DNA of 64,000 nucleotides from Saxidomus purpurata (lineage: Eukaryota; Mollusca; Bivalvia; Venerida; Veneridae), in assembly GCA_022818135.1 (NCBI GenBank), contig JAFMSR010000017.1, forward strand, positions 40,293,686-40,357,685, in the 5' to 3' direction. Of this stretch, positions 48,250-59,696 are shown one piece after another; within the stretch, counting starts at the first letter, position 1; the number at the start of each line of letters is the position of its first letter. The notes beneath the pieces are model-generated. The model was not told the DNA's origin. It searched no databases and saw only the letters and a program-made list of their open reading frames with translations. A program made the translations under genes and the position numbers.

Positions 48250-49065
48250 GTATTGTTCCTTTGTTTAACAAACTACCTCTTGGGTTAAAAACATTTTCAT
48301 TTGGTTGCAAATGTCAATTATACTTTCAGATAAATTATTTGCAGACTGTTGTAATATTGTATCTTGCATAATTTATTCTGCACATCATATGACATTGTAC
48401 GATTAACTTCCCTAGATTAAGACACACTACTTATTCCTTGGTTGATGGTAAACCTTTGCAACGCAGTATCTCTGAGGCATGATTTATGTCACTCCAATCT
48501 TAAACCTTAACACAGTAATGTCATAATCAAATATACAATACCGTCTTAGAAACGCTGCTTCAAGGGATTACCAAGAATGTGCCTATTTCGACAGAAGAAA
48601 AACTCAGAGAGCTGTTACTGATTATATAATGTAATAAATGCCGTAGGATTTAGTGTAAAATTAAATTTTCTGCAAATTATCTTACTATTAAATTATTTAC
48701 TCAAATATGGCAACACTTTGAGTTTCTCTTTTTCGATTTAAAAACTTATTCGAGATGAAAATATTATTCTTTTAAAATTAGTAATTTCTTCAATTTATAT
48801 CTTGATACTTCAATTATATTAATGTAAATTTGTAGAAAGCAATAAAATCTCGATAGGCGGGAAATTCTTATATGTAGTCTGCCTAACGGAAGAAGCATTA
48901 TAATAAATGATTTTCGCGGTTTTTGTCTGACCTGTTTTTCAATTACTACCCTCCATTATTCCGATTTTCCGCCGAAAGATAAAACAATTATTTAAAGATG
49001 TTCAATTTAAGCACTTTCTTAGTAATTAAAACAGGGTATTTCAGGGATGAAGAGGCGTTACTTGA
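48250..49065 (+). repeat. dispersed duplicate, copy 1 (partner at 52 kb)
   Basis: Interrupted similarity, in order, with about 51965-52810. Blocks include TTGCAAATGTCAATTA, GTCACTCCAATCTTA, ATAATCAAATATAC, ATCTCGATAGGCGGGAAATT and AATTAAAACAGGGTATTTCA. No conserved reading frame spans the pair. Confidence 0.55.
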
Positions 49066-49821
49066 ATGTCATTGATGAGAAATAGAGGAGGAATTTATTT
49101 TTGTCAAAAAATTTTTTTTCAAAGGTTCTGATATTGTTAAATTGATTAAGTGAAGTAAGCAAAGTGAATATTCTGCATCACAAAAGCATTAAGACTATCA
49201 GACGAAAGCAAAATCATGGCGTCAAGATATTTAGATCACCTATAAGCCTAGAATTATAGCAAAATGAGATACTAACGTTAGCAACATTCTCAAATACAAA
49301 ATCAATTTGGTTTGCCTTCAACAACGCCTTGTCAAAAAGATCAAATAGAGATTTATTGTTAAAGCTTGAACCACACTTAACAAACGGAAGATCTCAATCC
49401 TACACTTTTATGGGAATATACGCAATACCATAGTTTACGTAAAAAAACAAACGGATCACGCAGCTGTCTTAGTGGTCCCCGACCGAAGTTTCAAGCTATT
49501 TCTTGAGAATGTGTTTATTCTTTACCTTGGTAGCGCGCTATGCCTTATCGTGTTTACACTTTTCTTGCGTTTTCCTTATATGGCTATTATAACCACCCAC
49601 TCGCCTCCCGTACAACAAAGTTGTAAAAGTTTGTATACTCGATTCAGCTTGTACGTCTGTCTGTCTGTCCGACTGTATGCAGACATGCACGTTTCGTTCG
49701 GATTATTTTTAACAGAGTTATGAAACTTTGTTTTTTAATACAGTGTACATACTACATAGAATAGTTTGTGCGTGCTTCATCTTCAAAACCCTTCGACAGA
49801 ATTGAATAGAACTTCGCAGAA
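49066..49821. other. no recognised feature
   Basis: Short GTCT run at about 49658-49670 only. Confidence 0.4.
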
Positions 49822-50091
49822 GTGACTGGTACCAAGCCTAGTAACAATATTATGATAATGCTTTCCCATTCAAAATCCTTTTATGAGGATGTATTCCATT
49901 TTTTGCTAGAATGTCCACTTTACACTGATCTGAAAAAATATTTATATCAAAAATGTTATTGGTCAAGACCGAATATACCGAAATTTACTGAATTAATCAA
50001 ATCTGATAAAGTTGGTATCAACAGGAATTTAGCTAAGCTCGTACATAAAGCTCTTGAGATGAGAAACGAATATTGTTTCTCTCATAATTAA
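49822..50091 (+). pseudogene. LINE ORF2 C-terminal fragment
   Basis: The last ~89 codons read EDVFHFLLECPLYTDLKKYL, then NIPKFTELIKSDKVGINRNL and AKLVHKALEMRNEY before a stop. A DEFHFLLxCPxYxxLR-type block followed by a helical tail is the usual end of many animal non-LTR retrotransposon proteins. The expected upstream C-x2-C pair is lost. Reverse transcriptase and endonuclease are absent, so this is a 5'-truncated copy. The following ~150 bases may be its 3' untranslated region. The clade cannot be assigned. Confidence 0.7.
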
Positions 50092-50991
50092 TGTATACCT
50101 TACGTACCTCACGCTGTATATTTATACATGTAGTATAATGTACATGTTGACACTTGACATTATGTCGCTTACTCTTTATACATTTATATTCGCATGTACA
50201 TGTATGGTCTACTGCTTATGAAGATAAACTAAAACTATTATGTTACATTAATTAAGGTTTTTGTTCTGTGCGCATGCAGTGTGCAGTGAATATTCATTTA
50301 CCTTCAGTGATAGTTCTAATTTAATTTGCAATGTTTACGTTCTCATAAATTGAGGACGCAGGTGTGGTTTTCAGTTCTGTTATTGTTGATGCTTATGAGC
50401 ATATTTCCTTCTAGTTATAATAATATTTCAATCAACTATTTTTTTTCAAATTCTTCAACAAAATGTCAATATGCAGGAAAAAAGACATCATTTTAAAAAA
50501 AACTATCCATGTATCAGATTTTCTATTTGGACCATGCAATTGATAGTGAAGAGAGATGTTCAATGACGAAGAGTTACTGAGTAGCTAAAAGTGCATTTCA
50601 TAAGCAAACTACATGTATACGCACCGTTCGCATTAACATAATTACCTTACCCTAGCAACGTAAGATCTAAGAAAAGCAATGTCATGTGCTGCAGATTTGT
50701 ATTATGGCCTATATGTGTGTAATAATTAATTATAACAATGGTACATCCTGTGAATATTAAAATTTAATGTTATGTTATGAGCGAAGAACTTTTTACACGT
50801 GTCGGCCAAAGCAAGAACCGAGTTTCTGCGCCTGACATGGTCCAAATTGTCTTTGAAGTTGTAAAAACATAGAATTTAACAGATATTTGAGGTAGACCAT
50901 TTCAGGTCAAAGAATTTTCATCAGCATGCGTAGTTGTTTATCCCGGTGTGTGTATTTGGATATAAACTTGATAATAATGTCTTTACATATG
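50092..50991. other. no recognised gene; possible LINE 3' UTR at the start
   Basis: 50092-50250 has repeated TACATGTA-type words and could be LINE 3' sequence. The rest is featureless. Confidence 0.35.
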
Positions 50992-51739
50992 CACTTGGAG
51001 CCACTTCTAACCCGACACTTATATAATTCGGTATAACTGAATTAATTGTATGCAGATTTCGTTCAAATTTAGAATATAATTAATTCACCACATAATACAT
51101 ACTTCTACGAAATTTCATTTTAATTGATTGACAAATACATATAAAACTTAATAAATAAAAATAACGCTGTAAAATCTGAATTCACAAAAAGCCCAACAAT
51201 AAGAAAAATCACCGATTCATAATAAAATCCGTACATCGGAGTAAAGAAACGAAATACAATGTAATTGTATTTTACAGATAAATTTCCATCTTTGTTACGA
51301 TTCATAGTGAACAGGATGATACTGCATATGTTTTCAAATATAATTATTGCTAAATTAATATGATACATTTATATACGTGGCTGTCTGAGTGATTAGCCGG
51401 CAAGCAACATGTCAATTGCGCGACCACGCTCTTGGTTATTCATTCGAAGTGACTGATTTTTAAAATAAAAATTTTGTTTTTACGGTTTGAATTGCGTTAT
51501 AGAATAATAAAATGAAAATGAAAATCGATATTTTTCGCTCACCTACATTTCCTCGTGCAAAATGGTGAAATCGTACTTGTCACACGTGCAACAGTAACCG
51601 ATCGTCACAGTTGGAAGGTTTTATCATTTTTATACAGCTAATGTTGCCAAACAACAAAATATTTAATTCGAAATAAATATCTTGAACCGTATTCGCGAAA
51701 ATCGAATTTGAAAAGTGTCGGGTTAGAAGTGGCCCCAAG
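50992..51739. mobile_element. 748-bp terminal-inverted-repeat element
   Basis: 29-base inverted ends with two mismatches or fewer. The left end is CACTTGGAGCCACTTCTAAC then CCGACACTT. The right end is AAGTGTCGGG then TTAGAAGTGGCCCCAAGTG. The flanks are CATATG and TATATG; a TA or short duplication is possible but ambiguous. The interior has no convincing reading frame (the best is 82 codons on the minus strand), so it is non-autonomous. Confidence 0.8.
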
Positions 51740-51949
51740 TGTATATGGTGACCAGTTTCAATATATATTCGTAGTAACTGTATAAAACTTCTTTGTAATA
51801 TGTTCAGTTAATCATCATGTAAAGTTAAATACATGTACGCAACAGCTAAATATGGTATGTGACTTGACCAGACTTTTTAAATCTTACTTGCTATTTAATG
51901 AATAAAACATACATACTTGAATATGTTGGTCTTCGAAACCTAACCTTTA

Positions 51950-52810
51950 TTCAATGTTTCAATTTCCTTTTGCTTGTTTTTTTCATTCGCTTGCAAATGT
52001 CGATTACACCTTCACACTGCAAAGATAATGCTGCAATATTAAATTTAAGCACATTATCTAGAATTTAAGATTTATGACAATTACTTTTAACGAGAAATCA
52101 TTCCCTAGGTTCAGATGAACTAAGCAAATTAAATTGTTATTCAGAATCTGTGATCGAGTGTGCAACTTTGCAGCGTGGTATCCTTGGGGGATTATAAATG
52201 ACACTCCAATCTTATCCCTTTCAAAGTAAATTGATAATCAAATATACCACAATGTCTTCAACGGGTATCATAAAACCTCAGTTGCAAGAAAATAACAACA
52301 CTATGCTGACTTTCACGGCAGTAAGCATTTTCAATTAAATTTACTACAAAATGTACTACAAAAAGACTAAAATGCTACAAAATGTCAAAAAGGCCAATGC
52401 GTATTATGTGTTATAAGAAATAACGTAGGATTTGTAGTTTAATAACATGTTATGACATTTCACAAACTTTTAATTCAAAAGTGGAACTTATAACTTTCTT
52501 GTTTCTAATTGACAAATTACACAAGGTGTGTGAATGCCATCATACTGTTGAATACATGTTTGTGTTATGCCTTTGTACTTCAATTAAGTGAATGCTTCTA
52601 TAGCAGTAAGCAATATCTGTATAGGCGAGATATTTTATAGATAATAAACCGCCTGAAAAAGAGAAGAAACATTCCGATACACAGTATTCTTGGTTTGTTT
52701 TATATCCAATATTCCATCGCTTGATAAGATAAGTGTTTACAGGGGGCTCAACTCTATAGTTTTCTTCCTAATTAAAACAGGAGAGTTCGGGGATAAGAGG
52801 CTCTTTATCG
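51950..52810 (+). repeat. dispersed duplicate, copy 2 (partner at 48.3 kb)
   Basis: See the 48.25 kb entry. Blocks include TTGCAAATGTCGATTA, GACACTCCAATCTTA, ATAATCAAATATACC and AATTAAAACAGGAGAGTTCG. Confidence 0.55.
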
Positions 52811-53090
52811 TTTGACACGCGATCAATGTACAAAACAGAAGCTGCGTCCTTTTAACGAAAGCTCAATCCTATAACTTCATTTTGTCTTTTGACGTTTGAT
52901 TGTAATAAGGGTAAATATTGTCAATACAAACCATACTTTCACCGGATCATATATTACGAAGATTTGGTTTGAAGTTCAGATTTTTGCGAATGATAAAACC
53001 TTTTCATTTTTACTTCAAATATACATATTCGCCAGTTTTTCCTTCCAAGCAATTGTGGCGTACCAGCATTATACAAATAACATTTTGTCT
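52811..53090. other. no recognised feature
   Basis: AT-rich sequence leading into the minisatellite. Confidence 0.4.
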
Positions 53091-53785
53091 GAAAACCGTA
53101 ACTGATGGAAGAAAGGCTACCGAAAACCTGGAAAACCGTATTTGGTTGAAGGCAGGCTGTCGAAAACCTTGAAAACCGTTACTGATGGAAGGCTGGCTGC
53201 CGAAAACCTTAAAAACCGTAATTGGTGGAAGGCAGGCTGCCGAAAACTTTGAAAACCGTAATTGGTGGAAGGCAGGCTGCCGAAAAGCTTGAAACCCGTA
53301 ATTGGTGGAAGGCAGGCTGCCGAAAACTATGAAACCCGTAATTGGTGGAAGGCAGGCTGCCAAAACTTTGAAAACCGTAATTGGTGGAAGGCAGGCTGCC
53401 GAAAACCTTGAAAACCGTAATTGATGGAAGGCAGGCTGCCAAAAACCTTGAAACCCGTAATTGGTGGAAGGCAGGCTGCCAAAAACCTTGAAACCCGTAA
53501 TTGGTGGAAGGCAGGCTGCCGAAAACTGTGAAACCCGTAATTGGTGGAAGGCAGGCTGCCAAAACTTTGAAAACCGTTATTGGTGGAAGGCAGGCTGCCA
53601 AAACTTTGAAAACCGTTATTGGTGGAAGGCAGCTGCCGAAAACCTTGAAAACTGTAATTGACGGAAGGCAGGCTGCCAAAACTTTGAAAACCGTGATTGG
53701 TGGAAGGCAGGCTGCAAAAACTTTGAAAAACGTTATTGATGGAAGACAGGCTGCCGAAAACCTTAAAAACCGTAATTGTTCGGGC
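53091..53785 (+). repeat. 39-40 bp minisatellite, ~17 units
   Basis: Units of GAAAACCGTAATTGGTGGAA, then GGCAGGCTGCCGAAAACCTT (40 bases), with 39-base variants lacking one base in the AAAACTTTG part. Near-homogeneous in the middle and diverged at both edges. It keeps long frames open on both strands (202 codons minus at 53209-53817, 117 and 116 codons elsewhere). They are repeats of themselves and have no independent support as genes. Confidence 0.95.
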
Positions 53786-54491
53786 CGGTACCGAGAACTT
53801 AAAAAGGCATGCTGCAAAACCTTGTTATTAGTCTGTTTAATTTCCTGTTGAGATTACAAATGCGAAGTATCATGTCATTTATGATTGGTCAGTGGCACTG
53901 TTACTATAACAACAGAATGCACATACATTTTATAGTTCATTATAATCTAGAAGTGGGCAAGATTGTACTTTAAAAATGGTCTTTATCTTCATGGCTTCTC
54001 TGAGATTGTGCAGTCAATACAATTAATGTGCCCAGACATGGCGATGATTTCAATTATTGTATCCATGGGAACAGATGTGATAGAATTTCTTATATTTGAT
54101 ATTTTAACCATTATTATTTTCATTTGCACCAATAATGTGACATTTCGCGACAAATAAACAACAGAAATCGAAATTTATGTCGTAATATAGAAGACAAGAA
54201 ACTATCAAGTACCATGAATAAGCTTTTGTTTATTTACGTTTTAGATTAGACATAGACATTACATTTAGTTTCAGAATTCGTTCAGATATGTCAGCGTTTT
54301 GCGGAGCATCTTGTCTCGTCCTAATCAATCAATGCTAAGGATTTTTCAGTTTCACCATGCAAGTTTGACATGAAAAAAGAATCATCCCCGTTTACCGACA
54401 AACTTAAGGTCTTTTGGACGACGGTATCTAAAGGTGTCCTGCGCCTTCATTTCGTATCTTTACGAAAAGCAAATTAAAGTAACAAACACAT
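53786..54491. other. no recognised feature
   Basis: AT-rich sequence; nothing recognised. Confidence 0.4.
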
Positions 54492-54716
54492 GAGTAGCAA
54501 AAGTGAGCTTGTAAATAAATCACCACAGGTAACAGACATGTTACAAACGTTTTAAACTCTACAGTTAATGCATTGAATAATGAAGCTAGCAGTTATCATA
54601 ATATGTGAAGTCTCATTAACGCTAGAAAGTGTTTTCGTGTAAAGTGTAGTGCCGCTTGTTATCAGCATGCATTCTATTTTCCAATTGAATGACCAGATTG
54701 CATGTTGTTCGTTAAT
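54492..54716 (+). repeat. local duplicate block X, copy 1
   Basis: GAGTAGCAAAAGTGAGCTTG, ACAGACATGTTACA and GTCTCATTAACGCTAG recur in the same order at 59.23 and 62.05 kb. It is non-coding. Confidence 0.6.
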
Positions 54717-54720
54717 TCCC

Positions 54721-55071
54721 GGTGGGCACCAAAACTGATATTTTCACGAGTGGCGCAGCCACGAGTGTAAATAACAACTTTTGGTGTTCACGAGCGAAAT
54801 TATCGTGATATCACATCGATACCAACTATTTTTCTGTTTATTTTATGTTTAAAACTCTATTTTTGTTGAGTTTGTTTCAATAAAATGTTGAAAATCGCGG
54901 GAAACGTCATCAGAAAGCAAGACATTTATGACGTCATTGACGTATGGTTTCCAACATTCTTTACACTCGGTTTACTTTTTGACGTTAATCCGGTATAAAG
55001 ATTTTGATAATTTCACTGAGTGAACAGTGAGTTTATCAGGATATAATCCACCGTCATATTTCGATAAACCA
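54721..55071 (+). repeat. ACGTCA repeat, most complete copy
   Basis: Starts GGTGGGCACCAAAACTGATA and contains the palindrome CACGAGTGGCGCAGCCACGA. It also has TATGACGTCATTGACGTATG (a CRE-type palindrome plus a half site) and ends near TATTTCGATAAACC. Reverse copies are at 19.4, 59.63 and 61.69 kb. Unclassified non-coding repeat. Confidence 0.7.
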
Positions 55072-55496
55072 ACGAAAAACATAAAATAAAATATTTTATA
55101 CTTCAAAATGTAGTGAGAGAGAAGGAAGTCATTAGTTTATAGTTGTTACGGTAACATTAAGAAATCCTTTCTCACAGAGGATTTGAATCTAATATTGGGC
55201 CTTTCAAAGAACGATAGTTTATTATATAAAATGTCTGCTTGTAAATAACTAAATATTTTTAGAAATGAATCATCACTGTTCTGTTAAATGTACTGTTAAA
55301 GGCCACTTTAACGGTATCAGCGGATGCCCCGAACCTTCAATCTATCAGAATTGTATTTTACTGTACATGTTCTCAAATACATAATTTCAAAGTGAGTTGA
55401 GAGTGTGCCTCTCACAGTCGAACGCAGTGACATCTCGAATTAGTGTTCGAGAGCAATGATCCAGTAGGCCATTGAAGCTTTCTTCACATTCATATG

Positions 55497-56680
55497 CAAT
55501 ATTAGGTGATTTGAAATTTACAAACATTTATTCGCTTAAGATATAGTTGAATCTGAATGTCATATCATTAAGGTCACATCCTGTTAACCCTTACCATGCT
55601 TAATTTCTAAATTTGACTGTCACTTTTGGAAAGTATCATTAACTTTTCAAAGGTTGTCCACTCAACATCTACTGACCTAATGGAAAACACTACACATGAT
55701 AACCACATGACTGCACGAATGTGCTTGCTGATCATGATTTGCACAGGTTGAGCTGATATAATCATTTGCACCCAAACGGATAAAAAATTAATAGATTTGT
55801 GTTGTTTAAGTTTTACGAATATGACATTTTCAGCTGAATATGTTTTCATTCTAGATTACGAAATCAGAAAAAACAATTCATACAGATACGAAAATGTTAG
55901 CTATATTTGGGACACAAGTGTAACACATACTTCTCTTGGACTTTTTCTGAAGCGTTCAATAAATATATAGATTAACAGCATTTAACAAGATTTTGATAGG
56001 CGTCTAGGGATTGTCATATCTGACTGATAAAGCCAAAACGAAAAACAAATCAGGCAGAGCTATTGTCGTTTTTCTTCCATAAAACAATGTGGTCGCATCA
56101 AAGACACGATATACGTGGTATACAGATGTTTTACTAAATTATATACTTACCTATAAATGAAAGGTAAGGAATGCCTCAAACAGCAGAGATATTATACAAT
56201 ACAAAATCTTAGACCTGAACTGTAGACGGAATTTTTGTTTGATTAATATCATTCCAAGTAAACGAGTCGTTTGATAGCAATAACTGTATTATTTTTTGGG
56301 TTATGCAACAATTCTAACATATTCTAAAGGTAATACCGACACATAAGATGTGTTTGTTTATTTCAAAGAACTAAAGAAATGCAAGGCAAACAATATTGTA
56401 ATATATCACAATCGCAGCAGAACGTCGGCAAGTGTTGGTATTTTTATATACAATGTATTGCATAGACATAAAACAGAGTTATAGCAGTAAAAAGAGAGGA
56501 CAAAAGAGTGTATTTTTTGTATGATATTGCAATGTTATTGCAATCAGATGACAATAACCGAATTGACATTGAAACTGGTACAACATCGAGCGAAGCGGAT
56601 GCCTTAAACGAAAGTAGGTTTTCCATATATCAATTTTTTCTCTCCAGAAGTCTCCCAGAAAGAGGCTGAAAATAGGTTGT
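55497..56680 (+). repeat. local duplicate block Y, copy 1
   Basis: About 1.15 kb repeated at 56974-58080 in the same orientation. Diagnostic shared runs are TTTTACGAATATGACATTTT, GTCTAGGGATTGTCATATC, TTGTCGTTTTTCTTCCATAA and GAATGCAAGGCAAAC-like. Offsets shift between 1460 and 1490, so indels have accumulated. No conserved reading frame was found. Confidence 0.85.
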
Positions 56681-56973
56681 ACATGAATAAACATGCCTTT
56701 TTTTAATTATAGTTAAATGAACTTTACTTCTATTGACATACAACATATATTTCTTTACAACATGCAATAAAGCGAAAGTATAACTAAAAGACTACCCAGG
56801 TCAATCTAAAGAAATACGAAAACATTCACACACTTGTTTTTCTGCAGCTGCAGTATTTCAAACAGGGAAATACTTTACGGCTATTGTAAAGTTTTAGAAG
56901 CCAGTTTCAAACTGTATTTCCCTGAAACAATTTGGTATTACTAATGGCCCTTTAAGCTTCGAATTCGTATGAA

Positions 56974-58080
56974 ATATAAAGTGATTTGAAATATACAAAC
57001 ATATTTTCGATATAGCTATAGTTGATTGGTAATGTCATATCATTACAGTCATACCATTTTATAAATATTAATCCTTTTCAGAATTTCTAAAACTGACTTG
57101 CAAAGTCAAAAGGTGTCCACTGAAAATTCACTGACCGAATGGAAAACAGTGCAAACGAATATCAGAGTTTGATCATGATTACCACTGGTTGTGCAGGCAG
57201 AATCATTTACAACTAGCAGGATACAAATTAAGACGTTGTGTTTTACGAATATGACATTTTCAGCTAAATATGTGTTGTCAGCCTAGAATACATGCACATT
57301 TGTCCATACGATTTCAATTGTGCGAGCTGTCAATCTCTCAAAACAGAGTTTCTGTGAATAGGTTTTTCGTTGTAGAATACTAATACAGCAGAACAATTCA
57401 TACATAGACGAAATGTTTGCTACATCGGGGACACAAGTGTAACAAATACTTCGCTTAGACTTTTTTCTGAAGCGTTCAATAAATATAGTTTAGACGCAGC
57501 AAATTAGCATTTAACAAGATTATGTTAGTCGTCTAGGGATTGTCATATCAAACTGATAAAGCCACAACGAAAAACTAAACAGGCAGAGATATTGTCGTTT
57601 TTCTTCCATAAAACAGTGTGGTCACATCAATATATGCTCAACTATGAATGAAAGGTAAGGAATGCCTTAAACAGCAAAGATATTATACTTATTCATAATC
57701 TTAGATCTAAACTGTAGACGGATTTTCTGTTTGATTAATATCATTCTAGGTAAACGAGTCGTTTGATAACGGTGACTGTATTATTTACAATTCCAACAAA
57801 CTCTAAAAGTGATAGCGACACATAAGATGTGTTTGTTTATTTCAAAGAACTACAAGAATGCAAGGCAAACTATTCTGTAATATATCACAATCGCTGAAGA
57901 ACGTCGGCAGGTGTTGGTACTTTTATATATTGTCTCGACAAAAACACAGCGTAATGGCAGTAAGACTAGTGGGTGTATATTAGTCTGATATTGCAAGGTA
58001 ATTGCAATCAGAAGAGAATTATCGAATAGACAGTGAAGTGAAAAATTGAACAACATTTGGCAAAGAGTGAAGCGTATGCC
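56974..58080 (+). repeat. local duplicate block Y, copy 2
   Basis: Second copy of the block at 55497-56680. The ~290 bases between copies contain an 11-bp inverted pair CAGGGAAATAC/GTATTTCCCTG (about 56865 and 56919). Confidence 0.85.
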
Positions 58081-58098
58081 TCAAATGTTGTTTAGTGG

Positions 58099-58775
58099 TA
58101 GGTTCCAATTGCCGACCAGATCAACTCGATCGTTCCAATTGCCCAAATTCCCCCACCAAGTTCGACTAACTGCTTGATAAGGATGGTACACGGCTACATG
58201 TACTTGATCGAACACGACCATTCACGACTCCTCAACACTTCAACACGACAACCACTCCGATCTCTCCCCGAACATCTCAACCCATACATGATCCACACAT
58301 GATATCAACTCCATCAGCCATACCAGCTATTCCTCTACTAGATATGTACCGATCAACTCGACCGCTTATCAACCAATACCCGATCGCTTGTACGCGACTT
58401 CTTCCCCACCGCTACTCGATAATACACGAACCCGACACGACCCCTCACGACTCCTTCACACAACTTCAACCCGACAACCCCGCCGATATCTACTCGATCA
58501 TCTCTACCTTTACACATTCCCTACACGATCAGCTTAAACCACTCGATCTCTAAACGATTGTTCTCCTATCTACTCGACCAATACCCGATCGCTTCTCGAG
58601 CGCTTGGCCATTGAACCCTACTCCAATGTCAAAAGACGAAAACAATTCTTGTAGGAAGTGGGGTCGATGCCGAGCAATGTAGACCACCCCGACCACTATT
58701 ACCGAGCGAGCCAGACCAGTCCTCGACCGCTAGATCTGGCTTGATCGAGTTGATCTGATTGGCAGCGGGAACCTA
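58099..58775. mobile_element. C-rich, CGA-rich terminal-inverted-repeat element
   Basis: The inverted ends are GGTTCCAATTGCCGACCAGA then TCAACTCGATCG, and on the opposite strand GGTTCCCGCTGCCAATCAGA then TCAACTCGATCA. They span about 36 bases and lie between TA dinucleotides (58099-58100 and 58774-58775). The plus strand inside is markedly C-rich and G-poor. I count about 35 CGA triplets in 676 bases, versus about 6 expected at local composition. ACCAATACCCGATCGCTT occurs twice (about 58372 and 58580). An 84-codon frame (58299-58553) may only reflect the composition. No known transposase was recognised. Likely a non-autonomous DNA transposon, and probably young because its CpGs survive. Confidence 0.72.
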
Positions 58776-59226
58776 GCAATAAGGAACCGTTGTTTTAGGC
58801 CCATTGCTTTCGGGCATATTTGGGGTGGAGTCAATGATTACGAAAGTTAGTAGCTGTCTTGCTAAAATATTTCATAGCTAAGCATCACTAAACAAGTCAC
58901 AATATTAAGGAGCATCATTTCTCGACCAGATAGCCCAAGAGACCGGAGATGATTTGTCTTTTGATCGCCACAATTCCGCCTTGTTATCTATACTTAATTC
59001 TCATGGTGATTATCTGTCTTATTGCAGAAAGATTATTTTTTCTGCGTAACCTTTTTTCCAAACAAATGATAATATTACCTAAATAGTTTTATTACTATTG
59101 GTATAATTAGACACTTAGCAGCCGCCTATTGTGTCACCTTTTGTAGTCATGCTGTAAAAACTTGTTTTTCTTTCGTTAACAGACCCCAAAGACTACGCTT
59201 AAAATAAATCAAATTTAGAATAACAA
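58776..59226. other. no recognised feature; short protein-like frame
   Basis: A 46-codon stretch between stops (58909-59049) reads DQIAQETGDDLSFDRHNSAL in part, with a protein-like mix of residues. It lacks an ATG start and has no recognised family. Confidence 0.2.
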
Positions 59227-59629
59227 GAGTAGCAAATAAATAGGAGCTTGTAACTGAGCTGTCAAAATTAAATCTACGGTTAGTTTATTAGTTTATACTA
59301 ATTTATTTTAGCTCGATTGTGAAGAAAACTTGTAGCTTATCGAGTCACTCTCGAGTCCGTTTCCTTGTAAAACCAGTACTGGTGTCATATGAGGAGGTAC
59401 GGTCGTGACCTTGGTGGGGCTCGAACCCGCAACCTCCGGGATGAGCGGCAGACACCTAAACCTCTACACCACCGCTCCTAATCTACGGTTAATGAATTTC
59501 TATATGTAACTGGCAGGTATCATAATACACGAAGCATGTCTCATTAACGTTAGTGTTTCAATGTTGTAGACTGTATTACCGGTTATAATAAAATATTCAT
59601 CTAATTTTCTAATTGTCCAGATTGCAAAA
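59227..59629 (+). repeat. local duplicate block X, copy 2 (holds a SINE)
   Basis: Shares GAGTAGCAAA, AGGAGCTTGTAAC, GTCTCATTAACGTTAG and CCAGATTGCA with 54492-54716. It is interrupted by the SINE at 59283-59479, so the SINE arrived after the block was copied. Confidence 0.6.
59283..59479 (-). mobile_element. tRNA-derived SINE (SINE-1), with full head
   Basis: The minus-strand SINE starts AGGAGCGGTGGTGTAGAGGT (A-box region) and has B box GGTTCGAGCCCC. The body shares CCAGTACTGG and TCGAGAGTGACTCGATAAGC with the 15.55 kb copy. A perfect 12-base duplication AATCTACGGTTA flanks it (59271-59282 and 59480-59491). It is about 197 bases long. Confidence 0.92.
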
Positions 59630-59696
59630 TTAACAAAAGCAGAGTTTAATCCATAAAATTAACAGAAAAATTGCTGGTATCTATGTTATATCACGT
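59630..59696 (-). repeat. ACGTCA repeat fragment
   Basis: TTAACAAAAGCAGAGTTTAA through GGTATCTATGTTATATCACG matches the reverse complement of 54800-54870. Confidence 0.6.

Noticed and set aside
51370..51440. tRNA-like GGCTGTCTGAGTGATTAGCC inside the 748-bp element
   Set aside because: No convincing B box or acceptor pairing.
53209..53817. 202-codon minus-strand frame with a repeated protein motif
   Set aside because: It is produced by a 39-40 bp minisatellite. The other strand is open too, and unit length changes break the phase.
55298..56956. Possible 1.65 kb element between TTAAAGGCCA and TGGCCCTTTAA
   Set aside because: The matching ends are only about 10 bases and the boundaries do not coincide with the duplicated block Y.
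58299..58553. 84-codon frame in the CGA-rich element as a gene
   Set aside because: Its residues (P, T, S, D, I) follow directly from the C-rich strand composition and no motif is recognisable.
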